Positions 1 to 9,632 of a stretch of 64,000 bases of DNA are shown here, piece by piece (position 1 is the first letter of the stretch; each line of letters begins with the position of its first letter). A model generated the notes under the pieces. That model ran no database searches. It worked only from the letters and a program-made list of their open reading frames with translations, and was not told the DNA's origin. Origin of the DNA: Symmetrospora coprosmae (taxonomy: Eukaryota > Basidiomycota > Cystobasidiomycetes > Symmetrosporaceae); assembly GCA_008802785.1 (NCBI GenBank), contig VUYT01000010.1:434001-498000 (forward strand). Reading direction: 5' to 3'. The translations under genes were made by a program, and so were the position numbers.

Positions 1-2861
1 CATACGATCTCGAGCCGGATGTCACGTCAGAGACAGGCGCAACGGGCTTGTTGGCGCCCTTACTCCCCGAGACGAGCGCCATGCTCGAGAATCCGGAGCT
101 CTTCTTGACGCGCGTGGGAGCGTCGCCATTGTGGCTAGCAGGTTTGGGCTTGGCACCGAACTCGACCTGGCGAGCGGCGAAGAGATTGCGACTGCCGTTG
201 GCGAAGCTTCCACTCGACTTTGACCGGGCAAGCCCGCGCTGCGTCGCGCTGCTGGCTCCTCCGCCAGCTTGCAGCGTGCCCTTGATGGTGGCAGGCTGTC
301 GAAGCTGTCGGAACCTGTCAGCGACTGCGGCTGACTCGGGCGGCGGCATGAGCCAGCTAGCGTCGTCCTTGCTGCCGTCCGCTTCCCCAGAGACATCCTC
401 ATCGGCAGGCCCGGGTCTTGTGACATTGGCAAGGTCAGGCTCATCCTCGAGGAGTTCCTGCAGCATCCGCGCCTCCTCCTTCCGCGCCTGCCGCTCCCTC
501 TGCTCCCTCTCGCGCTGTGCGGCGACAAGCTTGGCGAGCGTTGGGCTCGCTGGTATGCGAGTGCGCTCTCGCTCCTCCTGCGCGATCTGTATGCTGCGCG
601 CGAGCTGCCGCAAGTCTGGTGTGGGGTGGTGGAACGGCGACGGCTCGCCTGTGCCTGTGCTAGGGTGCGCAGGACCTGCGGGGGCTGAGAAGGGATTCAA
701 GGGCCCGTGCCGGCGGTGCGCGTGCGGGTGCAGGGAGAGGTCGAGCGAGGTCGAGGTAAAGAGCTTGGAGTGGCAGCCGGAGAGCATGTCGGCGGGTAGC
801 AGATCCGCGTAACTGCGAGTGCAGGCGGGAGGTCAGTACATCACAGAGGCTGTAAGCATCAGTCGCTGCGAGTATTGAGCATTGCCTATCGACAAGGCAG
901 CTAGTCCACCCACTTGGCTTCGACTACGTCCATCCAGAATCGCTGGTATTTGTCGAGCTCCTGCACAGCGCCTCCGGCACTGCGACCCTCTGCCCCGATC
1001 AACCCGTCGCGAGGTGGCAGCAAGTCGCCCATGAGATCCGCCAAGCTTTCTCCAATCCCGCCGACAGCTTGATGGATCGCGAGGCTGTCCGTGAGCTCGT
1101 CGAGCCGCACAGCCATCATCTTGTATGCTCTATCGAGCCTGCTCCGCCTCTTCTGCGCGTCCTCCACGTGCTCATCCGTCTCGACAGTTTCGTGGCTCCG
1201 CTGCTGCCGCGGCGTGGAGAGGTGGGTGCTGGAAAGAGTGGACGGGTGCACCATCTTGCGCTTGCGCGGCGTGCTGTTTCCGTTGCCATTACCATTGCCG
1301 TCAAGGTGCACAGCGCTGGCCGCGCCACGGATAGAGGAGAACCAGCTTGCGGAAGAATGCGAAGATTTGCGGCCATGCCGAGCTGGTGTGGGCAGCACAG
1401 AGAGGATGTGCAGCACGAGCACGATCTGTAGCTCGATCCTGTTCCAGCAGCGGGACGCATCGGGAAGATCGGGGATTGCCGCGTGCGTTAGCAGCTCTCG
1501 GAAGGACAGGTTCAGCACTGTAAGCATGTACGCACTCTGTCACCTCGAGGCTCATCAGCCAGTCCCTCTGGCCGAGCTTTATGCTGCCGTCGCTGTTTCC
1601 GCTGCCCTTGTGACCAGTGCTGGCAGATTCCCCATGCGGGCTACCCTTGCCTGCAGCGAGCGAGCCATTGTGCGCTTCATGCGGATTAGAGCGCGCGTCC
1701 TTCTCGCGTTGTTGCTGGAGCCAGAGCGTGAATGCCCCGTGCAGCGCAGCCGTCTCGTCACGCGAGAGCGTCGACTGTGCCTGCTGCGAAGCGAATGCAG
1801 TTTGGAAGGCGTCGGCTTCTGCTTCGCGCTGCCCCAGCTCGATCTCCATGTCCCCAGCATTGGCGTGGTTCCCCTTCTCCGGCCCCTCTGTCTGTTCCGA
1901 CTCTGTGGCCGCGACAATTCTCTCGTCTTGCCGCCGCTTCCTGTCCTGCATGCCCTGCTCGTGCTCGTGCTGCCAGGCCCCGACGAGCGCCGGCACGTCC
2001 GTGTGCCATTTCACGTCGAGCTTGTTGAGCGGGACGAGGAGCGCGCGCAGAGCCTCGACAGCCGCCTCGAGGCCGACATCGACATCGACATTGCGCGCGC
2101 GGTCACTGTCGTCAGTGTCGTTGCCAGGGCGCGCCGTGCGGGTGTACACGCCGAGCTTGAGCGCGCGGACGAGCCGCGAGACGGCTGCAAAAGGCGGTGC
2201 GCTGCGTCGCTGGCGCAGACCTGCGTGCGCACGACTGCGGTCCGAACCTGAGCCTGATCCTGATCCTGTCGCAGATCTCGGCGGGGCTGAAGACTGTCGA
2301 AGCGGACGCGACCGCGCGCAGGCAGGCAGTCAGTCGTCACCGTCAGGTCAGCCCACGTCCCCTAGATGGTATGGAACCCGAGCGTGAGAGCGCTGGACGT
2401 ACGGCGTAGAGGCACTCGAGGTACAGAGCATGCAGGGTTCCAGGCCAGGGCGCTCCGCTCGCCGTCATTGCCATATCCATATCCATCTCCTCCTCCTCTT
2501 CTCGCTGGTCGCCCCCGCCCTCGCCCTTGCCCACGAGCTCGTCGCCGTGCAGCAGCTCCTGCTCTATAGATGGTGCCCCGAGCAGGCCAGCCGGATGGCC
2601 GACGATGCTGCTGCTGCAACTGTTGCTGCTATCAGACTGCTCGAGCGACGTTTTGACCATCGCTGCTCTGCCCCGCGTGGTGTCGGACGCGTCCACGGCC
2701 ATCGTGACTCGCCCAGCTCGCGCTCCTCCCGGACGCTGCCGGATCGGATAGCTGGGCTTTGCGGGCCATGGGATGGGGCAGTCTAGGCTGAGCGTGTATA
2801 GATACGGCAAGGATGGGGAGGCGTCGACGGTCGCCATCTGCTGTACTTGACTGAGGGCCAT
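1..2861 (-). CDS. SLD3: SLD3/Treslin-like DNA replication initiation protein (3' end outside window)
   Basis: Proposed exons on the minus strand are 2861-2357, 2184-1544, 1494-914 and 812-<1. All splice phases agree, and the intron 1495-1543 is only 49 bases. Sld3 recruits Cdc45 to the Mcm2-7 helicase at origins after CDK phosphorylation. Evidence is a pattern match to the Sld3 Cdc45-binding domain: LHALYLECLYAVRPALS followed by GPVSRLVRAL across intron 1, then WNRIELQIVLVLHILSVL (the family's REIQLQI helix), then FWMDVVEANYADLLP and CHSKLF (the family's F..V..Y..LP segment) across intron 3. The C-terminal exon is Arg/Glu/Ser-rich and disordered, as in the CDK-regulated tails of this family. 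The start is uncertain; ATGs at 2837 and 2957 are also in frame. Sequence identity is low, so this is a domain-pattern call, not certainty. Confidence 0.62.
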
Positions 2862-3007
2862 CCGCCCGGGGTAGGTGGTGATGAGGGCAATTCGGAGCCT
2901 CGACACTTCGAGAACTCGACAGCTCGACAGAAGAAGCAGGCAGGAACAGATCGACATAGGTTAGGACTAGAATACACCACTGGTGTCGTTGTAGCACAGG
3001 CACTGGC

Positions 3008-3792
3008 TCAGACATCGGACCCGGGCCCCCTCTGGCTCCTCCGTCCGCCTTCCGAGTCTGTGCTCTTGTTGTTGCTGCTCGACTGCGATCTGGGCACGTC
3101 CTTCTCCTCCGAGCTGAACTGCTTGGACATGGCAGCGTTGCTCGCCGTGTTCTTCATGCTCTCGCCTTGTGGGAGCTGCAGTCAGCGATGTATGCAGTGC
3201 GCATTGAGCGGAGAGGAGAGGAGGAGGTGAAGCGGGAATGTCAGGCGAGTGTGGCTATGAGAATCCCAGACCGAGTCGGAGGCCCGCACGCACATCACTG
3301 TCGACTTTCTCAGAGGCACTCTTTGGGTTTGGGTCAGAGTTGAAGGCGCCGTCCGACTTTGCGACGTCGTCGGACTATCGAATGCGGGGCAGAGCGAAGG
3401 CAGATCGCACAAACGAGCGGGTGTCAGAGGCAGTCCGTTGCAGTCGCAGAATGAGCGACATGGCATGTACGGTCGGAGATGGACAGAGCTACCCACACTC
3501 GGCGATGCAGAGCCCGTCTCTCCCATGTTGCGCTCGGTCGGGGACTGGCACGTCAAGCGAGCAAGCAAGCAAGGATGCCGCCCACAGATCAGCACTTTCT
3601 ATAGATGGGGTGACGATGCGATGGATTGCACAGCGACGACAGAGAGATGAGAGCACACACCTGTCCTCCGTGCGTATTGCTGTCGCCCTTTCCGCCCGTC
3701 GACCCGTAGTTCCGGATGGAAGATGACGTCGCTGCCTTGGACGAGGTAGCCCGGAGGAGGACGGCCTTGGAGAAGATGGTGCGGGAGAGCAT
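3008..3792 (-). CDS. Small mitochondrial-type protein, unknown function
   Basis: Three exons (3792-3661, 3374-3294, 3175-3008) join in phase 0 with GTGTGT and GTGCGT donors and a CTGACTGCAG acceptor, giving 126 residues. The first 30 residues are rich in Ser, Ala, Arg and Lys and lack acidic residues, as expected of a mitochondrial presequence; RNYGSTGG may include the cleavage region. The rest is hydrophilic (KSDGAFNSDPNPKSASEK, NTASNAAMSKQFSSEEKD) and probably disordered. It superficially resembles the small stress-related or IF1-like mitochondrial proteins of fungi, but I see no IF1 signature and do not assign a function. The first intron (286 bases) is long for this window, so a short exon could be missing. 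It is divergently transcribed from GSH2 with about 150 bases between starts. Confidence 0.5.
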
Positions 3793-3939
3793 GACGGTTG
3801 TGGATGTGGTACTGTGATATGCTATGGTGCTCTTGCGTAGTCGACGTTGTGGCAGGAAGCAGAGCTGGCCGTCGTCCTCGTCGTCGCTTCTCCAGCTTCT
3901 TCGCCTCCTTCCCACCTGCCACCAGCAGCATATCAGAAG

Positions 3940-5983
3940 ATGACACCCCTTCCAGCCTGGCCACCAACAGCAGAGGATACGGACGTGGACCCACTCGTCC
4001 AGCTCGCGCGGGACTATGCCCTCTCGCACAGCATCGTCTACCGCCCCGTGGACCCGGATCCGACCGCGGTCATCCACGCGCCATTCGCACTCTTCCCCAC
4101 GCCCTTTCCGCGCCGGGCGTTCGAGCTCGCAGTACGCATACAGAGGGCCTACAGCGCCCTGTACTGCTGCATCGCAACGGACTGGGCCTTCCTCGAGCGC
4201 GTCGTTGGCGGGAACGTCGCGCGCGTCGACGAGTTCCAAGGCGAGCTCTGGAAGATTGCAAAGCAAATCACGGACGAGGGCGTCGCCCAGGTGAGGCTGC
4301 TCTAGACGCTCTCGTCCTCTGTACCTTTCATATGCAGGGCCCTGCGCTTTGAAAAGCTGCTTGGCTGATGCATCCATACCCTTGCTGACTGATGGCGCCT
4401 TGCTCTGCTCGCTTACCTCACCTATTGCATGCAGTCTTTCAACCTCGGCCTCTTCCGCTCGGATTACCTCCTTCACTCTCCTCCTTCGCCCTCTCAGTCA
4501 TCTTCGTCAGGCCCACCCATCAGCATAAAGCAGGTCGAGTTCAATACCATCTCCTCGTCCTTTGGCGCGCTCAGCAGCAAGGTCACCCAATTGCACCGGT
4601 GCGTGCGCCCCACTGTCCACATGCACTGGGGAGCATCCTCGACTTGCCAAGGCAACCGGCTTACTACGCTCCCCTAACCCTGACCTGCAGACACCTGGCC
4701 CTAGCGTCGGACGAGTACCCCGCAGCACAACCGCCAATAGCCCTCGACGCCCTGCCAGAGAACGACGCTTTGGTCGAGCTCGCAGCAGGACTCGCCCTCG
4801 CTCACAATGCCTATCTAGAGTCGGAAGGAATAGGCGCGAGCCGCGGAATCTCAGCATCGCGGGCAGCCAAGATCCTGTTTGTCGTACAGGACGGCGAGCG
4901 AAACGCATTCGATCAGCGGGCGCTCGAATGGGAGCTGCTGCAGAGGTGCGATCGGTGCACCAGCACTTCTGGTTTCCACAGAAGCTGGTCCCTTCCTTGC
5001 TGACCGCCATTTCGGTCGGATGTCAAAACAGTCACGGCATCAAGGTTCTCCGGCGATCCTTCTCAGAGCTGCAGACAACGGCTGCACTTGTCGCATCAGA
5101 ATCCGCTGGCGGATCAAGCAGCCGCACTTCCAATCTCCTGCACATCACCCCGCAGAGTCCGCCTGCGCCCACCAACGCAAAGCCAGCAGGTCCCACCGAG
5201 ATCTCGGTCGTCTACTTCCGCGCCGGCTACACGCCGACCGACTACCCGGACGCTCGCGCCTGGAGCACGCGGCTGCTTCTCGAGCGGTCGCGGGCGATAA
5301 AGTGCCCGAGCGTTGCGCTGCAGCTGGCGGGCGCGAAGAAGGTGCAGCAGGTGCTGAGCGAGCCGCGGGAGCTGCCCGCCCTGGTGCAGAAGCACGCGTC
5401 GCTGCGTGCCTTGGGAGAGGAGGCGTTCGTTGCGCTGCGCGAGACTTTCACGGCGCTCTACCCGCTCGACGACAGCGAGCTCGGCAGGGAGGCGCTCAGG
5501 CTTGCGTATGCCACGCCGGAGCGGTTCGTCCTGAAGCCGCAGCGCGAGGGCGGGGGCAACAACATCTACCGCGAGGACATCCCGCCGTTCCTGGACGCAC
5601 TCGACGAGAAGGACCGCAAGCTGGCTGCTGCCGCTCGAGCGGGGCAAGGTGGTGGCGCGACCGCAGCGGACGCACCACCGCCGAAACACCGCGAAGGGTA
5701 CATCCTCATGGACCTCATCCAGCCGCCCGAGGGTGTCTCCAATCTGCTCGTGCGCGCCGTAGAACGCGAAGCAAAGCTCGGAGATGTCGTCTCGGAGCTT
5801 GGGGTGTACGGCGTCGCCCTCTTCGAGGACGTCCCGGCCTCGTCACAGACGGGATCGCAGTCGTGCAGAATCGTCGAAAATAGGAATGCAGGGCATCTCC
5901 TCCGTACGAAAGGGAGGGAGAGCGATGAAGGGGGCGTTGCGGTGGGGTTCAGCGTGATTGATAGCCCGTTCCTTGTGGATTGA
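3940..5983 (+). CDS. GSH2: Glutathione synthetase
   Basis: Catalyses ATP-dependent ligation of glycine to gamma-glutamylcysteine, the second step of glutathione synthesis, in the cytosol. Exons 3940-4290, 4435-4598, 4691-4945 and 5032-5983 join in phase and give 573 residues, slightly longer than the usual eukaryotic length near 500. Family landmarks seen in order are QVEFNTISSSFG (substrate-binding loop), YFRAGYTPTDY, the ATP-grasp segment RFVLKPQREGGGNNIY with its Gly-rich loop (around residue 420), GYILMDLIQPP, and the C-terminal VENRNAGHLLRTK-VGFSVIDSPFLVD end. The N-terminus (PAWPPT...LARDYALSHSIVYRP) matches the family start and supports the ATG at 3940. The extra length comes mainly from a Ser/Ala-rich insert (residues about 275-305) and a Gly/Ala insert near 470. 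No missing catalytic residue was noticed. Confidence 0.96.
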
Positions 5984-6395
5984 GGATGGACACTGCAGGT
6001 GATCCCCTTGTCGTGGCAGCTTGAAGTGCCTCTCCTACGAAGGACGCTTCCGCCATCAGAATCCCGCGTTGGGCGTGTCTGATGCGATGGGCAATACTGA
6101 TTCCGGATGACACTAACAACCCCTGCGCCAATGACCAATCTTACAGCCGACCGGTCACAGGACCCGAACGAGCTCCGCAGCATCTTCCCACCTGACTCCG
6201 CCCTGATCACATCATCGCGGCGGACTCGCGGGTCAGGACCGCCTAGCTCCGGTCTGTTTGGCTCCGGGAAGTCCGCCAGGATGCACCGCACTGACGGGGT
6301 CGACGCCTATCTGATCAACTCTGCTCGAGCAGTCTCGACAAGCTGCTTTCGCTCTCACCATCCACATGCACGAAATCGATCGCTGAGCAGGGTAG
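5984..6395. other. Intergenic, GSH2 3' end to zinc-cluster gene
   Basis: About 410 bases between two plus-strand genes. It should contain the GSH2 terminator and the promoter or 5' leader of the transcription factor. Open frames here have no recognisable content. I see no clear TATA box. An upstream exon of the transcription factor cannot be excluded. Confidence 0.5.
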
Positions 6396-7805
6396 ATGGT
6401 CCTGCAGGCGGGCACCATCGACGCTCGCGACTGCGAGATCGATTCGCTCGATTATACGGGAGACGCGCGACCTCGAACGGGCCGCATGAAGACGGGCATG
6501 GAGCTGCTCATGGAAGCAGTCGAGGCTGCCCGCCATGTCCCGCAGACGTCCTCGGACCTGACGCTCAGCCTCGACCTGGGCTTCGACGGGGTCGACGAGG
6601 CGCTCAGCAATCCGTTCGAGGAGGCATGCATCAGGGACTCGGATATGAGTATGCACCGCGATGGTGACGCTCTTCACGAGCACGAGCACGAGCAGGACCG
6701 CAGCACGCCTACGTCTCTGTCTGCGGCCTCGGTGGCCAGAAGCCACTCGTGGCGGGGCACCCGTGACACGCCTGCGACGTCAGCTGCGTCGCTGTCGACG
6801 TCGACCTCCTCTGCCTTGGACGCCGAGCCACCAGTACAACCGCAAGCGCAAAAAGTCAAACGGGCCCAAATCGCGCGCTCCTGCTCACGCTGCCGATCCG
6901 TGAGTGACTCCGACGCGGAACTCCGCTCGATGTTCTCGACGACTCGCGTCAGAACCTCCTAACCCTTTCGCCCCTTCTTCGGTCCCGCTGCGCCGCGGAG
7001 GCAGACGCACAAGCGGTGCGACGATTCTCGACCATGCAAGAGGTGCGTGCCTCGAACCCGTGCTATGGCTGGAACGCTGACATGGTGTGAGCGCAGATGC
7101 GTCGCTGCTGGCAATGTTGAATGTGTCGATGCGCCTCCGCGTCGATCTGGCAACGGCAAGTTGGCATCAGAGCTGGGCTACTCGGCTTCCCCGCCCTGTC
7201 TCCCGCTTCCTCATCAAAGCAACGTTGATGCGGACGACTCCGGCGGCTCCTCACCACTCCAGCGACGACGGAGCGGTGGTCCAGCCCGTGTCAGGACCCG
7301 CTTCAGCAACAGCTACGTTGATGTTTCTTCTGATTGCCGGCTTTCTTCCGTCGACGCCTCGCTCAATGGGCATGGCACCAGCTACCCTCCAGAATATCAG
7401 CACGCAAGTGAGACGCCGCCATGGGGCAAGCTGTCCCTGCTCGGCTTGTCGAGTTCCTTTCCCCATCCATATACACCTTCAACCAATACCGCAGATGACG
7501 GTGGCTACCCTCACCCATGCAGCTACCCAGCGTTGCCAGCAACGCAGGGCTTCTCCCCGCCTAATCGGCGAGCGTATAGTCAGTCGCCCAGCCGCTCTGC
7601 CCAGACTCCGCCCAGTCCAGGATCGATGCCCTTCAGTCCATCGCAGCCGAATACACTCGCGCTGCCTCGCCTTCCGCCCTGGTCGCCTCTGCTGCCATTC
7701 AAGTCAGATACGCAGCGGCAGCTCGCCTCGTCTCGACATACATCGCTTCAGAGTCCGACCCTACACCCGCAGCCAGACCCCTCTCGTCCAAATTACTTTC
7801 GATAG
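6396..7805 (+). CDS. Zn2Cys6 (fungal binuclear cluster) transcription factor
   Basis: Exons 6396-6899, 7005-7042 and 7097-7805 join in phase to give 416 residues. The DNA-binding cluster is split over all three exons, and the splices reconstruct it exactly: IARSCSRCRSTHKRCDDSR then PCKRCVAAGNVEC, that is C-x2-C-x6-C-x5-C-x2-C-x7-C, around residues 162-188. Such factors bind CGG-type half sites as dimers. Here the cluster is in the middle, after an acidic and His/Glu-rich N-terminal region (HEHEHEQ), and is followed by a Pro/Ser-rich tail (for example SQSPSRSAQTPPSPGS) typical of activation regions. No fungal-specific 'middle homology' domain is visible. The start is uncertain: ATG 6396 and ATG 6486 are both in frame. 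Target genes cannot be inferred; the adjacent genes are GSH2 and a secreted-protein locus. Confidence 0.85.
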
Positions 7806-8529
7806 CTCAACATCATGGTGTACCCTGGCTGTGTCAGGTGCTTGACAAATATTCAGTACATCGCACACTCAAGTTGCAATCGGGATAGGAGGCTGCCATC
7901 TTGCCGCGATGAGAGGTCGACCAAAGTCGCGCTGCGTTCCTGCAGACTGGAGATCCGAGAGCCAGCGGATGCATCGCACCCGAATTTCTCAGGCTGCCCT
8001 CCGATCTACGCTGCGTCCGGTGCCGAAAGCGAAGGGATAGAAACATGGCAGTGGGGAGCGTCTCTGACAATCAATCCCTTTACATGCCACGCAGCTACAG
8101 CGCGCACAAGTTGAGTGGAGCTTCAGCTCCAGCGCATTCTGGTTGTTTGGTGCTTCGGTCAAAGCCCGCAGACCGGCGGCAATGCTGCGGAACGAGGGCA
8201 AGATAGCGAGCAGTCGATGAGAAGCGCAGATCCTTCCCTTCACATCAAGCACTTGGCGTCACCCTTCATGCGACGTCGGACCAATGCCTTCCGCTATTGC
8301 GCCGATGCTCAGCCCGACAAAGCTCCGACAAAGGGTCCGGCCCTGATGAAACTGCATTACAGCTCGAGTTCGGTATAAATGCAGGACGGATGTATGTCCA
8401 GCTCTCTCTCTCCTTCCTCTACACAACCCGTCAGCCATCCCCCACAGCTCATTTCATTCTGCAACTTCCGCTCCATTACGCTACTTTGCATTTGCACTTC
8501 TGCACAGCAATCGAGCCTCAAAGCCCATC
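7806..8529. other. Intergenic region upstream of secreted-protein locus
   Basis: About 720 bases with no supportable gene. The right part holds a TATA box and a pyrimidine-rich (CTCTCTCT) probable transcription start zone ahead of the secreted-protein start at 8530. The left part should hold the 3' end of the zinc-cluster gene. Nothing else is recognised. Confidence 0.5.
8374..8379 (+). promoter_or_regulatory. TATA box of secreted-protein gene
   Basis: A TATAAA core in the context GGTATAAATGC lies 151 bases before the ATG at 8530. It is followed about 30 bases downstream by a C/T-rich tract, the usual fungal initiation context. This is one of the few clear TATA boxes in the window and suggests regulated or strong expression of the downstream secreted-protein gene. 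Confidence 0.55.
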
Positions 8530-9245
8530 ATGCTCGTCAATGTCTCTATCGCCACGATCCTGGCCTTCTCGGCCTCTGTGCTCGGTGAGCGGATCAGAAT
8601 GAACCCGCTCGATCTAGGGTGGAGGCCAATCGATCTCTGTGTAACAGCCGCCCCGCACATGACGAAGAGGGTTGTCAACAGCATCGAGTGTAAGAATGGA
8701 GCCGTTGGGACTGACGCGATCTGCGTGAGTTCACTTAAACGAAGGGCGATTTGTCCTTGCGGCTGGACTAGGCTGATGGGCGCAAGCCTGGCCTGTGCCC
8801 GCCCAAACAGAGAGACCTCCCAGACAAGCGACATCCCATCATAAGCGAGCTACCACTTCGCTACCGCCCTGCCTGAAGGAGTTTATCAGATGGACTGACG
8901 GCTATCCGGCCCTGTCGCCCTCATAAGGGTGGCAGCTGTGCGAATCTTCAAGCCGATGTCAGAAAGGTAGGGTCTACCACTATCCTGAAACTCGGACAGC
9001 CTATGGTCATAGTGACCGGACCCGATAAGTGCTTCATCGAGGTGTGGCCTATCTACCGTGATCCGGCAACTGCGGACGCGAACCAAGAATACGTCTTATC
9101 CCCTGCCGCCCTGGCCGATTTCCTCGAGAAGCAGGCAGGGGTTTGCGGTAGCTCGGGTCACAACGGTTGGTATTGCGAAGTTGACGTCGGCGACGGCTCT
9201 CCTTTCTTGATCAAGGGAGGCGGAGACAGAGACACGAGTCCCTAG
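8530..9245 (+). pseudogene. Small secreted six-cysteine protein, probably decayed copy
   Basis: The start has a signal peptide (MLVNVSIATILAFSASVLAA) followed by a Lys-Arg site (HMTKR) of the kind cut by Kex2. Exons 8530-8584 and 8648-8724 are clear. Later coding segments lie near 8846-8925 (SLPPCLKEFIRWTDG), then GGSCANLQADVRK, then about 8990-9245 (ending GGGDRDTSP). Every segment aligns in order with the gene at 19,908-20,879, and all six cysteines and the first two intron positions correspond. The middle segments (around 8890-8925) do not fall in one frame with any canonical intron I could find, so the copy is probably decayed. An unusual intron is the alternative. The first intron (63 bases) is a multiple of three and lacks a stop, so retention would also be in frame. 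Function is unknown. Confidence 0.45.
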
Positions 9246-9632
9246 ACAGGGCTCTGGGCGTCTCCCGTGTTTACGGCAGCCGTTGAGTCCTCTCCCGCGC
9301 ACTTGCACTTCCAGGCATGGTACATCCCCTACGAGAGTGCCAGTCGCCTGTCACTGTACTGTCCATCCTTACCACGGCACCTTCTGTATATGCCCATGCT
9401 GCTTGTACACTCATTCCCTCGCATTACGTCATGCACATCTCCCAGAGGGCTGGCGCTAGAGCGACTGCATTGCACAGACTGCCTATAGTACACAAGAGCG
9501 AGTCCGTCATCAAGGCGAGACATCAGCAAGACCTGACCGGGCGGGAGAGGCGGCGCCAAGGGACTATTACGATGGAGCGGATGTATGGCGGATTGGGCAG
9601 GACAGCTAGACCAGGGCAAAGCTAGAACGGAA
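9246..9632. other. Intergenic, convergent gene ends
   Basis: About 390 bases between the secreted-protein locus (plus) and the 3' end of the acyl-CoA synthetase gene (minus). I see no gene. It should hold both terminators. Confidence 0.5.

Noticed and set aside
1091-2251. Plus-strand open frame of 386 codons
   Set aside because: Antisense shadow of the SLD3-like exons. Its translation is Arg/Leu/Cys-rich without domain content, and the minus strand has consistent splice phases and motifs.
3589-4476. Minus-strand open frame of 295 codons
   Set aside because: Lies antisense to GSH2 exon 1 and overlaps the small mitochondrial-type gene in another frame. No domain was seen.
4879-5883. Plus-strand open frame of 334 codons overlapping GSH2
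   Set aside because: Frame-shifted reading of glutathione synthetase exon 4. The correct frame contains all ATP-grasp motifs.
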